From an uncultured Clostridia bacterium (GTDB lineage: Bacteria; Bacillota; Clostridia; Peptostreptococcales; Anaerovoracaceae): DNA of 64,000 bases. The notes under the pieces are model-generated. The model saw only the letters and a program-made list of their open reading frames with translations. It did no database searches and was not told the DNA's origin. Of the stretch, positions 13,884-22,049 are shown piece after piece. The translations under genes were made by a program, and so were the position numbers. The stretch spans positions 1 through 64,000 of the forward strand of contig CAKQQT010000015.1 of assembly GCA_934271235.1 (NCBI GenBank). Direction: 5' to 3'. Position 1 is the stretch's first letter. Every line of letters starts with the position of its first letter.

Positions 13884-16544
13884 ATGAACATGCTGAATCT
13901 GTGTATTGCTGCAACTTGCGCCGGAATCTATGTAAAAGTCTCGCAAGATGCTATGAGCTTGCTGAATCTGAGTATTGCCGTGACTGTGGCAGCGGTGCTC
14001 GTGCTGCTGATCAAGCTGGCGGCAGGCAATAAGATCACGCCGAGAGGGCATATGAAGCTTTGGCTTTTGGTGATGATATCGTTTATCGTCAGTCCCATTG
14101 CGGAGCTGATGCCGGAAAGCGAATTCGCGGTGCGCAACTGGCTGCCGCAGAGCGAGACCACTACGGAAACGGTCTGGGTGGAGCCTTATGAAAATCTGGA
14201 CGCCCGGGGGTTTCTGATCGAAGAACAGGGTGATTACTATGCCATTCAAAAGGATTATGTCAGCATGCAGGTACCGTTTTCGGACAAAAGACTGCATACC
14301 GAGTTTGCGGCAACGACTTCGCGTGTCAAACTGGAAAATTGGGTCTGGTTCGGCGGCGCGGCAGCCGTCGGTCTGTGGATGTTCCTCGGAAGCCGGCGAC
14401 AAAAGCAAAAACTCAAAGCCTTGCCGGACAGCAGCGACGCCGCATTGCTCGCGGAGCTGGAAGCCGTGAAAGCGCTGATCGGTGTGGACGGCAAGGTGAA
14501 GATCTGCATCAAAGAGGGCACGGAGACAACGTTTCTGACGCGCATGAACGGCCGTTATGTGATCGCCTTGGAAAACGGATTCAGCGAGGCGGAACGGCGG
14601 CAGGTGCTGGCGCATGAACTGACGCATTTGAAACACGGCGACTTAAACGATAATTTTTCGGCTGCGCTGATCCTGACGACATTCTGGTGGAATCCGGCCA
14701 TCTGGCTGGCCTTTCGCCGGTTCCGCCGCGATATGGAAGTGTTCTGCGATCACGACGCGGCACGTCTGACGGGGGACAAAAAAACTTATGCGGCGACGCT
14801 GGTCAAAGCTGCCGGTACCGAACGCTTCATTCTCGGCACGACCTCGTTCATCGGCGGTGAAAAAGAGGCCAGCGCGCGTGTCAAAGCACTGGCAGCTTTC
14901 AAGAAGCCGAAGACTTGGATCACGGCGGCCGCGCTGCTGGCACTGACAGTCGGCTGTGTGTGTTTCGCGCTGAACCCGGTCGGACAGGACAGCGAAGCAA
15001 ACCGCGCGGCACTCACGCAGGCCTACGAGAATCTGCTCGCGGTAAAAAGCATGGAAGCAACCAGGACGACGGATATCGATTACGGTGCGCTCTCCGGCAC
15101 CCGTACGCATGAAGTGTTTGCATCACAGCAGTCGGAAGAACCGCTGCGCATACTCGGCACGACGACCTTGGAAACCACGGAGCAGGCCACGGGATCGGGG
15201 GATGCCGCGCAGGCGGATACGGCCTACACGTTCGGCTATTATCTCACAGGTACGCGAGGCGGTGCTGTGCGGACCTATATCCAGAGTGTGGACAGCGCCC
15301 CGGGACAAGGGTGGATCGACTTCGGCAGTCAGACCGTGCGGGCCGAAACGACGGTGAGCGGCGGCTATGACCGGGAACCTGCTTCTTACGGACAGGACGA
15401 TCTGCTCGGCAATCTGCGGCAGTGTCTGAAAGCTGCCATAGAGAGCAAGCAGATCACGCGCAGAGGAAATGAATACCGAGTGACGATGCCTTACGATTGG
15501 GAACTGTTCTGCGCGATCGCGGCAAATCAGGGCCTGAACAGCGTTTTGGCGTCAAACGGGATCGGTTTTTACAATCTGTGGTCAGAGGACGACGCACAAA
15601 CGACCGAACTGATACAGAGCGCCGAACTGGTCATCGAAATGGATGAAAAGACCATGCTGCCGCGCAGCTATACCTTGAGCTTCACCAAAACCTGCGAATT
15701 GATCCGCGAACGTATGGGGTCAGAGGGCAGCATCGGCGATGCGGTCGTTTCGGTAGAAGTCAGCAGTTATGACGCGTTTGCGGAACCGGACTACCGCGCG
15801 TTCGGCGGAAAAACGGAATTTCAAAAGATCCTGACGGAAGCAGGTGGCAAGGAAGGACAAGACAACGAACAGCAGGCCGGAGCCGGCAGCGAAACGCAGC
15901 AGACCGGCGCGGAGGATTACGCCTTGAAGCTGGAAAACTGGGATTTCCTGCTTGCGCATCCGGACAGCATGCTGACGCAGGCAGCACTGGAAAAACTGAC
16001 CCGCATGTTCGCGCTCGAGGTATCTGTGGGCGGCAATAACACAGCATACAATCCGAACACGCTGTACTGTTTCCTCAGCAGTCAATATGACGATCCGAAG
16101 GAGATCAATCTGGAGCACTTCCTGCGCTACTATCCGTCTTTCCCGGAATGCTTCCGGTGGACAAAAGCGCAGGAGAAAAAAATGCTGGCGTCCAAAACGT
16201 GGAAAGATCGCTTTGGCGATATGGGCATCAACGACACGCCGACGCCGGTGCGGCTCTTTGATCCGCAGGCACTGAACGTTTCGCTGGAATATTATACGGG
16301 GATCCGGATACAGGACATCCCAAACTGGCAGGAAGCGGAAAGCTACATACCGGAGATCGACCGCTATCTGAACACGAGCAGCGACTTCGGCGGCGTAAGT
16401 TTTGCACCGGCTTCCGGTACGAAGAACGGCGATACCGTAGTCCTGCGCGGCAACATTTACGGCGACGGCAAGGTGGATGTGGTGACCCTGCAGGAAGCAG
16501 ACGGCAGATACCTGATCCGCTCACACCGGCTCGAAAAGGCGTAA
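13884..16544 (+). CDS. M56 family (BlaR1-like) membrane metalloprotease, paralogue 2
   Basis: 886 residues, closely related to paralogue 1 in the membrane and protease regions: H244-E-L-T-H248 (AHELTHLKHGDLNDN), FWWNPAIWLAFRRFRRD, and the TSFIGGEKEASARVKALAAF segment. The N-terminus carries a partial internal duplication, MNMLNLCIA (1-9) and MSLLNLSIA (24-32). The start at 13884 is preferred because a GGAGG site precedes it, while the second Met has none. The extracellular part has an extra region of about 300 residues (near 370-660) that looks like a lipoprotein-type sensor fold, followed by the same 200-residue C-terminal domain as paralogue 1. No BlaI gene or BlaI operator lies directly before it. 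It probably arose by tandem duplication. Confidence 0.86.
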   Translation: MNMLNLCIAATCAGIYVKVSQDAMSLLNLSIAVTVAAVLVLLIKLAAGNKITPRGHMKLWLLVMISFIVSPIAELMPESEFAVRNWLPQSETTTETVWVEPYENLDARGFLIEEQGDYYAIQKDYVSMQVPFSDKRLHTEFAATTSRVKLENWVWFGGAAAVGLWMFLGSRRQKQKLKALPDSSDAALLAELEAVKALIGVDGKVKICIKEGTETTFLTRMNGRYVIALENGFSEAERRQVLAHELTHLKHGDLNDNFSAALILTTFWWNPAIWLAFRRFRRDMEVFCDHDAARLTGDKKTYAATLVKAAGTERFILGTTSFIGGEKEASARVKALAAFKKPKTWITAAALLALTVGCVCFALNPVGQDSEANRAALTQAYENLLAVKSMEATRTTDIDYGALSGTRTHEVFASQQSEEPLRILGTTTLETTEQATGSGDAAQADTAYTFGYYLTGTRGGAVRTYIQSVDSAPGQGWIDFGSQTVRAETTVSGGYDREPASYGQDDLLGNLRQCLKAAIESKQITRRGNEYRVTMPYDWELFCAIAANQGLNSVLASNGIGFYNLWSEDDAQTTELIQSAELVIEMDEKTMLPRSYTLSFTKTCELIRERMGSEGSIGDAVVSVEVSSYDAFAEPDYRAFGGKTEFQKILTEAGGKEGQDNEQQAGAGSETQQTGAEDYALKLENWDFLLAHPDSMLTQAALEKLTRMFALEVSVGGNNTAYNPNTLYCFLSSQYDDPKEINLEHFLRYYPSFPECFRWTKAQEKKMLASKTWKDRFGDMGINDTPTPVRLFDPQALNVSLEYYTGIRIQDIPNWQEAESYIPEIDRYLNTSSDFGGVSFAPASGTKNGDTVVLRGNIYGDGKVDVVTLQEADGRYLIRSHRLEKA

Positions 16545-17060
16545 TGATTTTCGTGCATGTTTTTCCTATTATATACATACCTAACATGCAGACAATGCAG
16601 ACTTAAACGCGAGCAGGCGCTGATAAGCGTGGAACGGGAGGATTCTTCCGGTCGATTGGTTCATGCAATTGACCGGAAGGACCCTCTCATTTTGTTTTTG
16701 CTTTATGCAGCTGTACATGACCTCCCATTTTACCAAAAAAGACGCGAAAAGATGTAATGCAGATGCTGTTCGCCTTTATGGAGAAAGCGGATCGCGGTGG
16801 TTTTGAGGGAGAAAATGTTTTTTGGAATAAAGATATATAAGAATCGTTGTTAATAAAAACAAATATTGCGAAGGAAATGAAACAAAAAGCGCCGGGGGGA
16901 GGCGCAAGAAGGAACGCGCGTTACATCTTTTTGAAGAAAAAAGGGAAAAGTGGGAGGTTAAAAAATGAAATGTAAAAATATGGATCCGTGTAAAAGGGGG
17001 AAAAGCACCGAAAAAGCAAGAAAAGAAAGAAACAAAGAAAAGAATTTTTTCTTTTGCAGG
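16545..17060. other. Gene-poor spacer between the M56 gene and the pst operon
   Basis: A 9-bp hairpin CTTCCGGTC/GACCGGAAG (16645-16653 with 16671-16679), extended by GGGAG/CTCCC-like arms and followed by a T-rich stretch, may terminate the M56 transcript. The rest is AT-rich, with a small GCGCC/GGCGC hairpin near 16890. A 44-codon frame at 16965-17099 has a GGGAGG site, but it runs through the Pho boxes and is lysine- and phenylalanine-rich, so I do not call it a gene. Confidence 0.4.
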
Positions 17061-17116
17061 CTTTACTTGGATTTAACAAAAGGTTCCTTTTTCTTTTAAC
17101 ATAAGGGCGGTATGAT
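17061..17116 (+). promoter_or_regulatory. Pho-box array and -10 element of the pst operon
   Basis: Four half-sites with 11-bp spacing, CTTTACT (17061), TTTAACA (17072), GTTCCTT (17083, weak) and TTTTAAC (17094), are followed 10 bp later by TATGAT (17111-17116). There is no good -35 box. This is the layout of promoters activated by PhoB/PhoP under phosphate limitation. The palindrome TGTACTTGTACA overlaps the end of the -10 element. Confidence 0.65.
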
Positions 17117-17172
17117 GTACTTGTACAAAAGAAAAAGAGAAAAAAAGAAAGAAGAAAAAGGAGATTACAAAA

Positions 17173-18006
17173 ATGAAAAAGTTTGCAAGTATCGCAATGA
17201 TCTTATTGCTTACCATGATGGTATTCACAGGCTGCGGCAGCAATGATAATGGCGCGGCAGACAACGCAGCAACCGGCGGAACGGTTTCCACAGATGGTTC
17301 CACTTCGATGGAAAAAGTCATCGGCGCTCTCGGGGAAGCGTTCCAGGCAGCAAATGACGGCGTGACCGTTACCTACAACCCAACCGGTTCCGGCTCCGGT
17401 ATCACAGCAGTTTCCGAAGGACGCTGCGACATCGGTCTTTCCAGCAGAAGCCTGAAAGACGAAGAAAAGTCCCAGGGACTGCAGGAAACCGTTCTGGCTT
17501 ACGACGGTATCGCGATCATCGTGAACCCGGAAAATCCGGTAACCGATTTAAGCCTTGACCAGATCGCGAAGATCTACACCGGCGAGATCACCAACTGGAA
17601 AGAAGTCGGCGGCAATGACGCAGAGATCGTTCTGATCGGACGTGAAGCGGGAAGCGGCACAAGAGATGGTTTTGAATCCATCACCGGAACTGAGGAAGCT
17701 TGCCAGTATCGTCAGGAATTAACTTCCACAGGTGATGTCATCACCACAGTTTCCCAGAACCCGGATGCCATCGGTTATGCTTCTCTGGCAGCACTGAAAG
17801 ATACCGTTAAGGCAGTATCCGTTGACGGTGTTACCGCAAGTGAAGCAACCGTTAAGGACGGAACTTACAAAGTACAGCGTCCGTTCGTACTGGTAACCAA
17901 GGAAGGAACTGCACTTTCCGATACCGCACAGAAGTTCTTCGACTACGCAACATCCGCTGATGCCGCAGAGGTTATCTCCGCAGCAGGCGCAGTATCCGCA
18001 AACTAA
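17173..18006 (+). CDS. pstS: Phosphate ABC transporter substrate-binding lipoprotein PstS
   Basis: 277 residues with a lipoprotein signal (basic MKK, hydrophobic core, FTGC with the lipidated Cys21). The phosphate-binding loop motifs are present: STDGSTSMEKV, TGSGSGITAV, CDIGLSSRSLK, GREAGSGTRDGFE. PstS captures phosphate outside the membrane for PstCAB. The leader before the ATG is a purine-only-rich tract of about 45 nt containing the AAGGAG site. It is first in a seven-gene operon behind Pho boxes. A strong hairpin directly after its stop probably stabilises this part of the mRNA, so that binding protein is made in excess over the permeases. Confidence 0.97.
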   Translation: MKKFASIAMILLLTMMVFTGCGSNDNGAADNAATGGTVSTDGSTSMEKVIGALGEAFQAANDGVTVTYNPTGSGSGITAVSEGRCDIGLSSRSLKDEEKSQGLQETVLAYDGIAIIVNPENPVTDLSLDQIAKIYTGEITNWKEVGGNDAEIVLIGREAGSGTRDGFESITGTEEACQYRQELTSTGDVITTVSQNPDAIGYASLAALKDTVKAVSVDGVTASEATVKDGTYKVQRPFVLVTKEGTALSDTAQKFFDYATSADAAEVISAAGAVSAN

Positions 18007-18007
18007 T

Positions 18008-18057
18008 CAGGAAAACAGGACTGCGGCGCTCCGAGCAGGAGCGGCCGCGGTTTCCTG
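18008..18057 (+). other. Long hairpin between pstS and pstC
   Basis: CAGGAAA (18008-18014) pairs with TTTCCTG (18051-18057), and the inner stem ACTGCGGC (18020-18027) pairs with GCCGCGGT (18044-18051), with CTCC/GGAG closing the loop. It begins 2 bp after the pstS stop and lacks a T run, so it is more likely an mRNA-stabilising or partial termination structure than a full terminator. Confidence 0.65.
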
Positions 18058-18155
18058 CTATTCACGGTTTGAACGCGCAGCGGCCGAACAGGCTGTGCGC
18101 GGACCGTGTTCCGACAGCGCATGACTTGGGAATGTGTGTGAGAAAGGTAAAGCAT

Positions 18156-19076
18156 ATGAAAACAACGAGCAAATTGCATAAAATAGAAAAGCAGCGTCTG
18201 AACCAGGCGCGGCGCAAACAAATTTTTGAAACAGTCATCCATGGGATCTTTTTAGTTCTGGGACTGGTGACGGTCGGCTGTGTGCTGATGATCACCATCT
18301 ATCTGATCCTTGCAGGGATCCCGGCGATCCGTCAGATCGGCCTGGTGGATTTCCTTTTCGGCAAGGTATGGGCGTCTACCAATCAGGATGCCAAGTTCGG
18401 GATCCTGCCGTTCATTCTGACCAGTATCTACGGCACGGCAGGCGCGATCCTGATCGGCGTGCCGATCGGGTTCTTTACCGCGGTCTATCTGGCGAAGGAA
18501 GCGCCGCCGAAGATGAAGGCCGTCGTGGAAGAAGCGGTCAATCTTTTGGCGGGGATCCCGTCGGTCGTCTACGGCTTAGTCGGCATGCTGGTATTGGTGC
18601 CGGGCATCCGCAAGATCTTCCATGTACCGGACGGTTCCAGCCTGCTGGCGGCTACCATCGTGCTGGCGATCATGATCTTACCGTCGATCATCAAGGTTTC
18701 GATCACCGGTCTGGAAGCAGTGCCGAAAGAATATGAAGACGCGTCGCTGGCATTGGGAGCAACGCCGACGGAGACCTGGTTCAAGGTTTCGGTCCCGGCA
18801 GCCAGAAGCGGCATCGCGGCAGCCGTCGTGCTGGGCGTCGGCCGCGCGATCGGCGAAGCGATGGCGGTCATGATGGTATCCGGCAACGTAGCGAATATGC
18901 CGCATATGTTTGAGAGTGTGCGGTTCCTGACGACGGCGGTGGCCAGTGAGATGTCCTACGCCGGAGCCGGACTGCAGCGGCAGGCGCTGTTTTCCATCGC
19001 GTTGGTGCTGTTCCTCTTCATCATGCTGATCAACGCGACGCTGAACTTTTTCCTCAAACGCAGCAAAGAACGATAA
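18156..19076 (+). CDS. pstC: Phosphate ABC transporter permease PstC
   Basis: 306 residues with about six membrane segments. The EAA-type cytoplasmic loop is visible as VSITGLEAVPKEYEDASLALGA, followed by GVGRAIGEAMAVMMVSGN, the PstC hallmark. PstC and PstA form the membrane channel of the high-affinity phosphate importer. The start at 18156 is used because AGAAAGG precedes it; earlier in-frame starts would run through the intergenic hairpin region. Second gene of the pst-pho operon. Confidence 0.96.
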   Translation: MKTTSKLHKIEKQRLNQARRKQIFETVIHGIFLVLGLVTVGCVLMITIYLILAGIPAIRQIGLVDFLFGKVWASTNQDAKFGILPFILTSIYGTAGAILIGVPIGFFTAVYLAKEAPPKMKAVVEEAVNLLAGIPSVVYGLVGMLVLVPGIRKIFHVPDGSSLLAATIVLAIMILPSIIKVSITGLEAVPKEYEDASLALGATPTETWFKVSVPAARSGIAAAVVLGVGRAIGEAMAVMMVSGNVANMPHMFESVRFLTTAVASEMSYAGAGLQRQALFSIALVLFLFIMLINATLNFFLKRSKER

Positions 19077-19095
19077 AGAATGAGGAGGAAACGAA

Positions 19096-19959
19096 ATGCA
19101 GACGAAAACATTTTCCAAAGAAAGAAAATTTTATATCGGGTTGATGAAAACGCTGATGCTGGTTTCGGCGGGGCTGACCTGCATGCTGGTCGCGTTCCTG
19201 ATCTTTTATGTGATGTATAAGGGACTGCCGAACCTTTCATGGGAGCTGCTGACGACGGCGCCGAGCTATCTGGCGGATAAAATCGGTATTTATCCCGATA
19301 TCCTGAATACCATCTATATTGTCCTGGCGACACTGGTAGTCGTGCTGCCGCTGGGCGTGGGCGCGGCGATCTATCTGACGGAATACGCGCAGAATAAGAA
19401 GATGGTGGGCGTGATCGAATACGCCGCGGAGACGCTTTCCGGGATCCCGTCGATCATCTACGGACTGGTCGGCATGATGTTTTTCTGTCAGTTCTTGGGG
19501 ATGGGAACTTCCCTGCGGGCCGGCAGCCTGACTCTGGTGATCATGAACCTGCCGACGATCATGCGTACGACACAGGAAAGTCTGAAGACCGTACCGCAGT
19601 CTTACCGCGAGGGCGCGTTCGGACTGGGCGCGGGCAAGTGGCGCGTGATCCGCACGGTCGTATTCCCGGGATGCGTGGACGGCATCATCACCGGCTGTAT
19701 CTTGGCAGTCGGCCGCATCTTGGGCGAAACGGCGGCGCTGCTGTACACGGCGGGCTTCGCGCATGCGGTGTATAATCTTGTGGATGGACTGGGCGAAGCC
19801 GGAGCGACCCTTACCGTGGCGCTTTATGTTTACGCCAAGGAGCAGGGCGAGTTCGATGTAGCGTTTGCCATCGCGTCGATCCTGATGATCCTGGCGCTTT
19901 TGATCAATCTGGCGGCAACCCTCGTAGGAAAATATTATAAAAAGAGAAGAGAGGTGTGA
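19096..19959 (+). CDS. pstA: Phosphate ABC transporter permease PstA
   Basis: 287 residues, about six membrane segments. The permease signature region [29 protein letters not shown] and the [15 protein letters not shown] block are typical of PstA. A GAGGAGG site precedes the ATG, 19 bp after pstC. The 3' end is separated from pstB by only 8 bp. Partner of PstC in the phosphate channel. Confidence 0.96.
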   Translation: MQTKTFSKERKFYIGLMKTLMLVSAGLTCMLVAFLIFYVMYKGLPNLSWELLTTAPSYLADKIGIYPDILNTIYIVLATLVVVLPLGVGAAIYLTEYAQNKKMVGVIEYAAETLSGIPSIIYGLVGMMFFCQFLGMGTSLRAGSLTLVIMNLPTIMRTTQESLKTVPQSYREGAFGLGAGKWRVIRTVVFPGCVDGIITGCILAVGRILGETAALLYTAGFAHAVYNLVDGLGEAGATLTVALYVYAKEQGEFDVAFAIASILMILALLINLAATLVGKYYKKRREV

Positions 19960-19967
19960 ATCGAGTT

Positions 19968-20723
19968 ATGAGCGATATCATTACAGTCAAGGACATGTGT
20001 CTGTGGTACGGCAGTGCGCAGGCGCTCAAAAATATCAATATTGACATTCCGGAAAAGAGCATTACCGCGCTGATCGGACCGTCCGGCTGCGGCAAGTCGA
20101 CGTTTTTGAAGACCCTGAACCGCATGAACGATCTGATTCCGGGCGTGAAGATCACCGGCGATATCCGCTATAAGGGACGTGAGATCTTCGATCCGACGGT
20201 AGATGTCAACGAACTGCGTAAAGAAATCGGCATGGTGTTCCAGAAACCGAATCCGTTCCCGATGAGTGTTTACGACAACATCGCTTACGGTCCGCGGACG
20301 CACGGCATCAAGGCCAAGGCGAAGCTGGACGACATCGTGGAACGTTCGCTGCGTGACGCGGCGATCTGGGATGAGGTCAAGGACCGGCTCAAAAAATCGG
20401 CGCTGGGACTTTCCGGCGGACAGCAGCAGCGGCTTTGCATCGCGCGGGCACTGGCTGTGCAGCCGGAGGTGCTTTTGATGGATGAACCGACCAGCGCGCT
20501 GGACCCGATTTCCACTTCCAAGATAGAAGAGCTTGCAATTCAGCTCAAAGACAGGTACACTATAGTTATCGTAACCCACAACATGCAGCAGGCCGTGCGT
20601 ATCTCGGATCAGACTGCTTTCTTCCTGCTCGGCGAGCTGGTCGAATACGGCGATACCGAAAAAATGTTCTCGCAGCCGCGGGAAAAACGTACCGAAGATT
20701 ACATCACAGGGAGGTTTGGTTGA
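19968..20723 (+). CDS. pstB: Phosphate ABC transporter ATPase PstB
   Basis: 251 residues. Walker [10 protein letters not shown] is at 37-45, the signature [15 protein letters not shown] near 147-161, Walker [13 protein letters not shown] near 166-177, and the switch His in VTHNMQQA follows. The PstB-specific [16 protein letters not shown] region is present. An ATG at 19968 with GAGGTG upstream is chosen; a GTG at 19956 overlapping the pstA stop is the alternative. It powers phosphate import at the inner face of the membrane. Confidence 0.97.
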   Translation: MSDIITVKDMCLWYGSAQALKNINIDIPEKSITALIGPSGCGKSTFLKTLNRMNDLIPGVKITGDIRYKGREIFDPTVDVNELRKEIGMVFQKPNPFPMSVYDNIAYGPRTHGIKAKAKLDDIVERSLRDAAIWDEVKDRLKKSALGLSGGQQQRLCIARALAVQPEVLLMDEPTSALDPISTSKIEELAIQLKDRYTIVIVTHNMQQAVRISDQTAFFLLGELVEYGDTEKMFSQPREKRTEDYITGRFG

Positions 20724-20724
20724 T

Positions 20725-21375
20725 ATGAGAAGCAGATTTGATGAAGAACTGCAGCTTTTGAATAAGAAGCTGATTGAAATGGGCGCGCAGTGTGAAGAAG
20801 TCATCGGGCTGGCCGCGCAGGCGCTGATGGACGGCAGCGCGGAGACCGCGAAGACCGTCAAACCGCTGGATGCGGAGATCGACCGCATGGAGCGGGACAT
20901 TGAGAGCCTGTGTCTGAAGCTGCTTTTGCAGCAGCAGCCGGTGGCGCGCGATCTGCGGCAGATCTCGGCCGCGCTGAAGATGATCACGGACATGGAACGG
21001 ATCGGCGATCAGGCGGAGGATATCAGTGAGATCATCACGTTCTTAAAGGGACGTTCCGGGCAGGAGTGCGGGGACATCAACGAGATGGCGAAAGCGACCA
21101 TCAAGATGGTGACCGAGAGCGTGGACGCCTTTGTACACAAGGATACCGAGCTTGCGGAAAGCGTCATTGCTTATGACGATGTGGTGGACGAATTCTTTGA
21201 AAAAGTAAAAAGCGATCTGATCGGTATGATCGCCAAAAATCCGCAGGACGGAGAGTATGCGCTGGATCTTTTGATGATCGCGAAATATTTTGAGCGGATC
21301 GGCGACCATGCGGTCAATATCGCGGAATGGGTCGTTTTCGCCATGACAGGGATCCACAAGGAGGAAGAGCAATGA
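20725..21375 (+). CDS. phoU: Phosphate signalling regulator PhoU
   Basis: 216 residues, all-helical, with the two repeated PhoU three-helix bundles; the metal-binding ERIGDQAEDISE (near 91-102) and ERIGDHAVNIAEW (near 195-207) motifs are both present. PhoU links the Pst transporter to the PhoR kinase and dampens Pho signalling when phosphate is plentiful. GGGAGG precedes the ATG, which nearly overlaps the pstB stop. The gene ends in an ATGA overlap with the response regulator. Confidence 0.95.
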   Translation: MRSRFDEELQLLNKKLIEMGAQCEEVIGLAAQALMDGSAETAKTVKPLDAEIDRMERDIESLCLKLLLQQQPVARDLRQISAALKMITDMERIGDQAEDISEIITFLKGRSGQECGDINEMAKATIKMVTESVDAFVHKDTELAESVIAYDDVVDEFFEKVKSDLIGMIAKNPQDGEYALDLLMIAKYFERIGDHAVNIAEWVVFAMTGIHKEEEQ

Positions 21376-22049
21376 AAATATGGTGCGTAGAGGATGACAG
21401 CAGTATTCGGGATATCGAGATCTATACGCTGAATTCCACGGGATTTGAGGCCAGAGGCTTTGCGGACGGCGCAGAGTTCCGCAAGGCGCTGGAAACGGAA
21501 ACGCCGGACCTGGTGATCTTGGATGTGATGCTGCCGGGTGAAAGCGGCGTAGACCTGCTCAAATTCCTGCGCAAGGCACCGGCGACCGCGGAGATCCCAA
21601 TCATCATGGCGACTGCAAAGGGCATGGAATATGATAAGATCCAGAGCCTGGATCTGGGCGCGGACGATTATCTGGTCAAGCCGTTCGGGATGATGGAAAT
21701 GGTATCCCGCATCAAGGCCATTATGCGGCGTTATAAACCGACGCAGGTGCAGCATCTGCTCAAGGCCGGCGGGCTGGTCATCAATCTGGACGAATATACA
21801 GTCACGGCGGACGGCGCGCGCATCACACTGACATTGAAAGAATATGAACTTTTGAAACTGTTTATGTCTCATCCGGGCACGGCTTTTACCAGAGATCAGC
21901 TGTTCAACGAGATCTGGGGCATTGACTATATGGGCGAGACCCGCACGGTGGACGTGCATATCCGGACGCTGCGGCAAAAGCTGGGCGCTTACGGAGCATT
22001 GATCGAAACGGTGCGCGGGATCGGTTACCGTCTGGAGGTACAGGCATGA
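21372..22049 (+). CDS. phoB: PhoB/PhoP-type response regulator
   Basis: 225 residues: receiver domain (1-120) with acidic pocket E7-D8-D9, phosphoacceptor D51 (LVILDVMLPG) and K in DYLVKPF, then an OmpR-type winged helix (LTLKEYELLKLFMSHPG, TVDVHIRTLRQKLG, IETVRGIGYRL). AAGGAGG lies inside phoU. Overlaps at both ends (ATGA) show tight coupling with phoU and the kinase gene. It presumably binds the Pho-box array before pstS and activates the whole operon. Confidence 0.93.
   Translation: MKIWCVEDDSSIRDIEIYTLNSTGFEARGFADGAEFRKALETETPDLVILDVMLPGESGVDLLKFLRKAPATAEIPIIMATAKGMEYDKIQSLDLGADDYLVKPFGMMEMVSRIKAIMRRYKPTQVQHLLKAGGLVINLDEYTVTADGARITLTLKEYELLKLFMSHPGTAFTRDQLFNEIWGIDYMGETRTVDVHIRTLRQKLGAYGALIETVRGIGYRLEVQA

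Noticed and set aside
16965..17099. 44-codon frame behind GGGAGG
   Set aside because: It reads through the Pho boxes up to the pst promoter and is a lysine/phenylalanine-rich translation of purine/pyrimidine tracts. Possible but unsupported.
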